NCBI RefSeq assembly: GCF_022179385.1
Contig: NZ_BPQS01000018.1
Location: 41,637-105,636, forward strand
From: Methylobacterium longum
GTDB lineage: Bacteria > Pseudomonadota > Alphaproteobacteria > Rhizobiales > Beijerinckiaceae
Length of the DNA stretch: 64,000 nucleotides
Reading direction: 5' to 3'
Below, piece by piece: positions 62,358 through 64,000 of the stretch. Both the position numbers and the translations under genes were made by a program. Below the pieces are notes generated by a model that was not told where the DNA came from, did not search any database, and was given only the letters and a program-made list of their open reading frames with translations. Within the stretch, counting starts at the first letter, position 1; the number at the start of each line of letters is the position of its first letter.

Positions 62358-62721
62358 CGGCACCGACGTTCCGGGACTCCGCGAAGCGCCGCCGAGACCG
62401 GCGCGCCGGTTCCCGGTCCCCCGGCACGGCGTGCCCTTGCCCGTTCTGAGGCACCGTCTCGGACGATGAGTCGACGTGAAGGGGGACGCTTCCCTCGACG
62501 GGCCGTCGGAGGCCGTGACGCCTTGCCGACGCACGATCGCCGCCCCCACTCGCCTCGGCGATGAGGCGCGTGGTGGGCTGCGCACACCGCATCGTCGCGG
62601 GCCTGGCACCGGCCGAACTCGCCCCAGCCGCAACTTGAAATCCGGCAGAGTGCCACCTGCAATGTGATCGATATCGTCACCTGCCTCCGCACAGATCTGT
62701 CCGATATTAATCCGTATCAAT

Positions 62722-62750
62722 TGACGCTGGTAGGCCAGTACTGTATTTGC
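62722..62750 (+). promoter_or_regulatory. Possible sigma-70 promoter
   Basis: TTGACG (62722-62727) and TATTTG (62745-62750) are 17 bases apart in an AT-rich pocket, 43 bases before the next start codon. The rest of the 62358-62792 gap shows no gene. Confidence 0.45.
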
Positions 62751-62792
62751 CCAAGAGATATTATTGATAAGCGCAGGCCCGGAGTGCATCCG

Positions 62793-63851
62793 ATGGCAAC
62801 GCCTTCCTGCAATAGGGCCCGATACGCGCAGATCGCGCTCGCGCTGGTGCTGACGTCTGCGGTTCCCTTTCAGGCGTCAGCGCAGCGCTTCGGCGATGGC
62901 CATCCCACCGATCGTGCCACACGCGACACCGGGCCGGACTCGGATTCGGCGCCGCGCAAAGCGCCCGATCTGTCGATCATCACGCACGACGTTGTTGGAC
63001 GGCTGGGTGCCGCCGTCCCCCTGGAGATCAAGCTCGTCCGCGCACCAGAGGTCGATATCGAAGCGCTTACGTTGCTTGGTCTACCTCCGGGCGCGTCAGT
63101 GAGCGACGCGACTCACACGTTTTCGCCGTCGAGCGACAACGCGGATGTCGACATCGGCACCTGGGATCTCTCGAAGCTTGAGATTTCACAGAGTGACGAG
63201 CGCAACAGCAGCTTCCCGCTGGCGGTCGCGGCGTTCTGGATGCCGGAGACCGGAGGCCGGTACGAGGTCACGTCGCGTCGCCTGAACGTCCGGTTCATGC
63301 GAGGCCCTGCAGACCATCCTGCGGCTTCCGGTGGCGAACCCGGCAGCCGCGAACCGTCTGCCGTCCCGGCCCGCGAGGCAGTCCCGTCCATTCAACCCGC
63401 CCTCAGCGTCGCGGATCGGCACGCCCCAAGCTCCGATGTCATCGTGCCGGAGGTGAATGTCGCACCTCTCGGAAACGCCGCAGTGATCACTTCTCGTGCC
63501 GTCTCGGCCGTCGCGGATGAGACGCTCGCGACCAAGGCTCAGGCTGCTGTCCTCCCAAGACCCGCGGGGTCTCCGCAGCCGAAGCCGCAGATCGATCCCC
63601 TCGTCGAACGCGCGCGGGGCCTGATCCGGCTCGGCGATATCAGCGGCGCCCGCCGCCTGCTGGAGCGCGCGCAGGCGCGCAACGCCCCGAACGCCACCTT
63701 CCTTCTGGCGCAGACCTGGGATCCGGCGATGCTGAAAAGCTGGAACGTGCGCGGCCTGCGAGCAGATCCGGACCTCGCCAGGAATCTCTACGCCAAGGCG
63801 GCCGGGCAGGACCGGGCGGATGAACGGCTGATCGCCGCCACGAGCCGCTGA
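62793..63851 (+). CDS. Exported protein with C-terminal helical repeat
   Basis: This 352-residue protein has a signal peptide (ARYAQIALALVLTSAVPFQASAQ). Its first half is a beta-type domain (LGAAVPLEIKLVRAPEVDIEA, LLGLPPGASVSDATHTFSP). A low-complexity middle region follows, then a C-terminal TPR/Sel1-like helical segment (LVERARGLIRLGDISGARRL, NARNAPNATFL-like spacing, DPDLARNLYAKA). GGAG before ATG 62793 supports the start. It probably acts in the envelope; the role is unknown. It may form a unit with the next gene, 45 bases on. Confidence 0.7.
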   Translation: MATPSCNRARYAQIALALVLTSAVPFQASAQRFGDGHPTDRATRDTGPDSDSAPRKAPDLSIITHDVVGRLGAAVPLEIKLVRAPEVDIEALTLLGLPPGASVSDATHTFSPSSDNADVDIGTWDLSKLEISQSDERNSSFPLAVAAFWMPETGGRYEVTSRRLNVRFMRGPADHPAASGGEPGSREPSAVPAREAVPSIQPALSVADRHAPSSDVIVPEVNVAPLGNAAVITSRAVSAVADETLATKAQAAVLPRPAGSPQPKPQIDPLVERARGLIRLGDISGARRLLERAQARNAPNATFLLAQTWDPAMLKSWNVRGLRADPDLARNLYAKAAGQDRADERLIAATSR

Positions 63852-63896
63852 GACCGCCCCCGGATGACAGCTGGATGATCGTTGAGGAACGCGCAC

Positions 63897-64000
63897 ATGC
63901 CGAGGCTCACTGGGTTCGCCGTCTTTCTCGGCCTCGCCGTCCTCGCGATGTCCCCGGGCGCGAGGGCTCGGGAGGCGACGGCGCCGGAGGGGGAGCCTCT
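63897..64000 (+). CDS. Exported protein, N-terminal fragment
   Basis: Thirty-four codons are visible before the window ends. A GAGGAA Shine-Dalgarno precedes ATG 63897. The product begins with a signal peptide (MPRLTGFAVFLGLAVLAM, cleavage likely near ARA). The rest, and thus the function, lies outside the window. Confidence 0.6.
   Translation, partial: MPRLTGFAVFLGLAVLAMSPGARAREATAPEGEP

Overview
The window is about 70% GC and reads as a chromosome segment of a Hyphomicrobiales (Rhizobiales) alphaproteobacterium, most likely a Methylobacterium or Methylorubrum relative. This placement is inferred from the tig-clpP-clpX-lon order, a GSI/GSII glutamine synthetase pair with a GstI-like small protein and glnB, a TIGR02300 (FYDLN acid) protein, and the codon use. 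No rRNA, CRISPR array or intact insertion sequence was seen.

Core part (1-16.4 kb). It opens with the end of a DMT exporter, a DUF985 cupin, an RNase D-like exonuclease and a glyoxalase-like protein. A nitrogen-assimilation block follows: glnA (GSI) diverges from glnII (GSII, behind a well-matched sigma-54 promoter), then a 59-residue GstI-like protein and glnB. Next are a bifunctional NAD(P)HX repair enzyme and an exported multicopper-oxidase fold that has lost most visible copper ligands. tRNA-Leu(TAG) and the protein-quality-control block tig, clpP, clpX and lon come next, closed by a strong terminator and tRNA-Val(TAC).

Accessory part (16.4-26.3 kb). Downstream of tRNA-Val gene density falls. 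There are phage-flavoured genes (DUF4031, a polynucleotide-kinase-type phosphatase), a 35-codon integrase remnant abutting an esterase of lower GC, several tiny membrane-protein genes, a LuxR-type regulator, a cold-shock protein, a cysteine-cluster protein and the FYDLN protein.

Catabolic and transport part (26.7-58.3 kb). Four regulator-linked modules lie in a row. (1) A GntR/UTRA regulator with two MFS carriers and an exported amidohydrolase; similar 8-bp direct repeats precede the regulator and the carrier operon. (2) A LysR gene divergent from an ABC importer, a PuuE-like CE4 hydrolase and allophanate hydrolase, which together suggest scavenging of a urea-like or cyclic nitrogen compound. 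(3) A LysR gene divergent from a CitMHS carrier and a split AtuA-type pair. (4) A GntR/FCD gene divergent from a ten-gene operon: two MDR dehydrogenases, a ThDP enzyme, a branched-chain-type ABC importer with a fused LivM-LivG, an SDR, a shikimate-dehydrogenase-like protein and a GMC oxidoreductase. None of the four substrates can be named from sequence alone.

Right end (58.4-64 kb). It holds small hypothetical and exported proteins, an orphan ABC_sub_bind-type binding protein of lower GC, and three signal-peptide proteins on the + strand, the last cut by the window edge.
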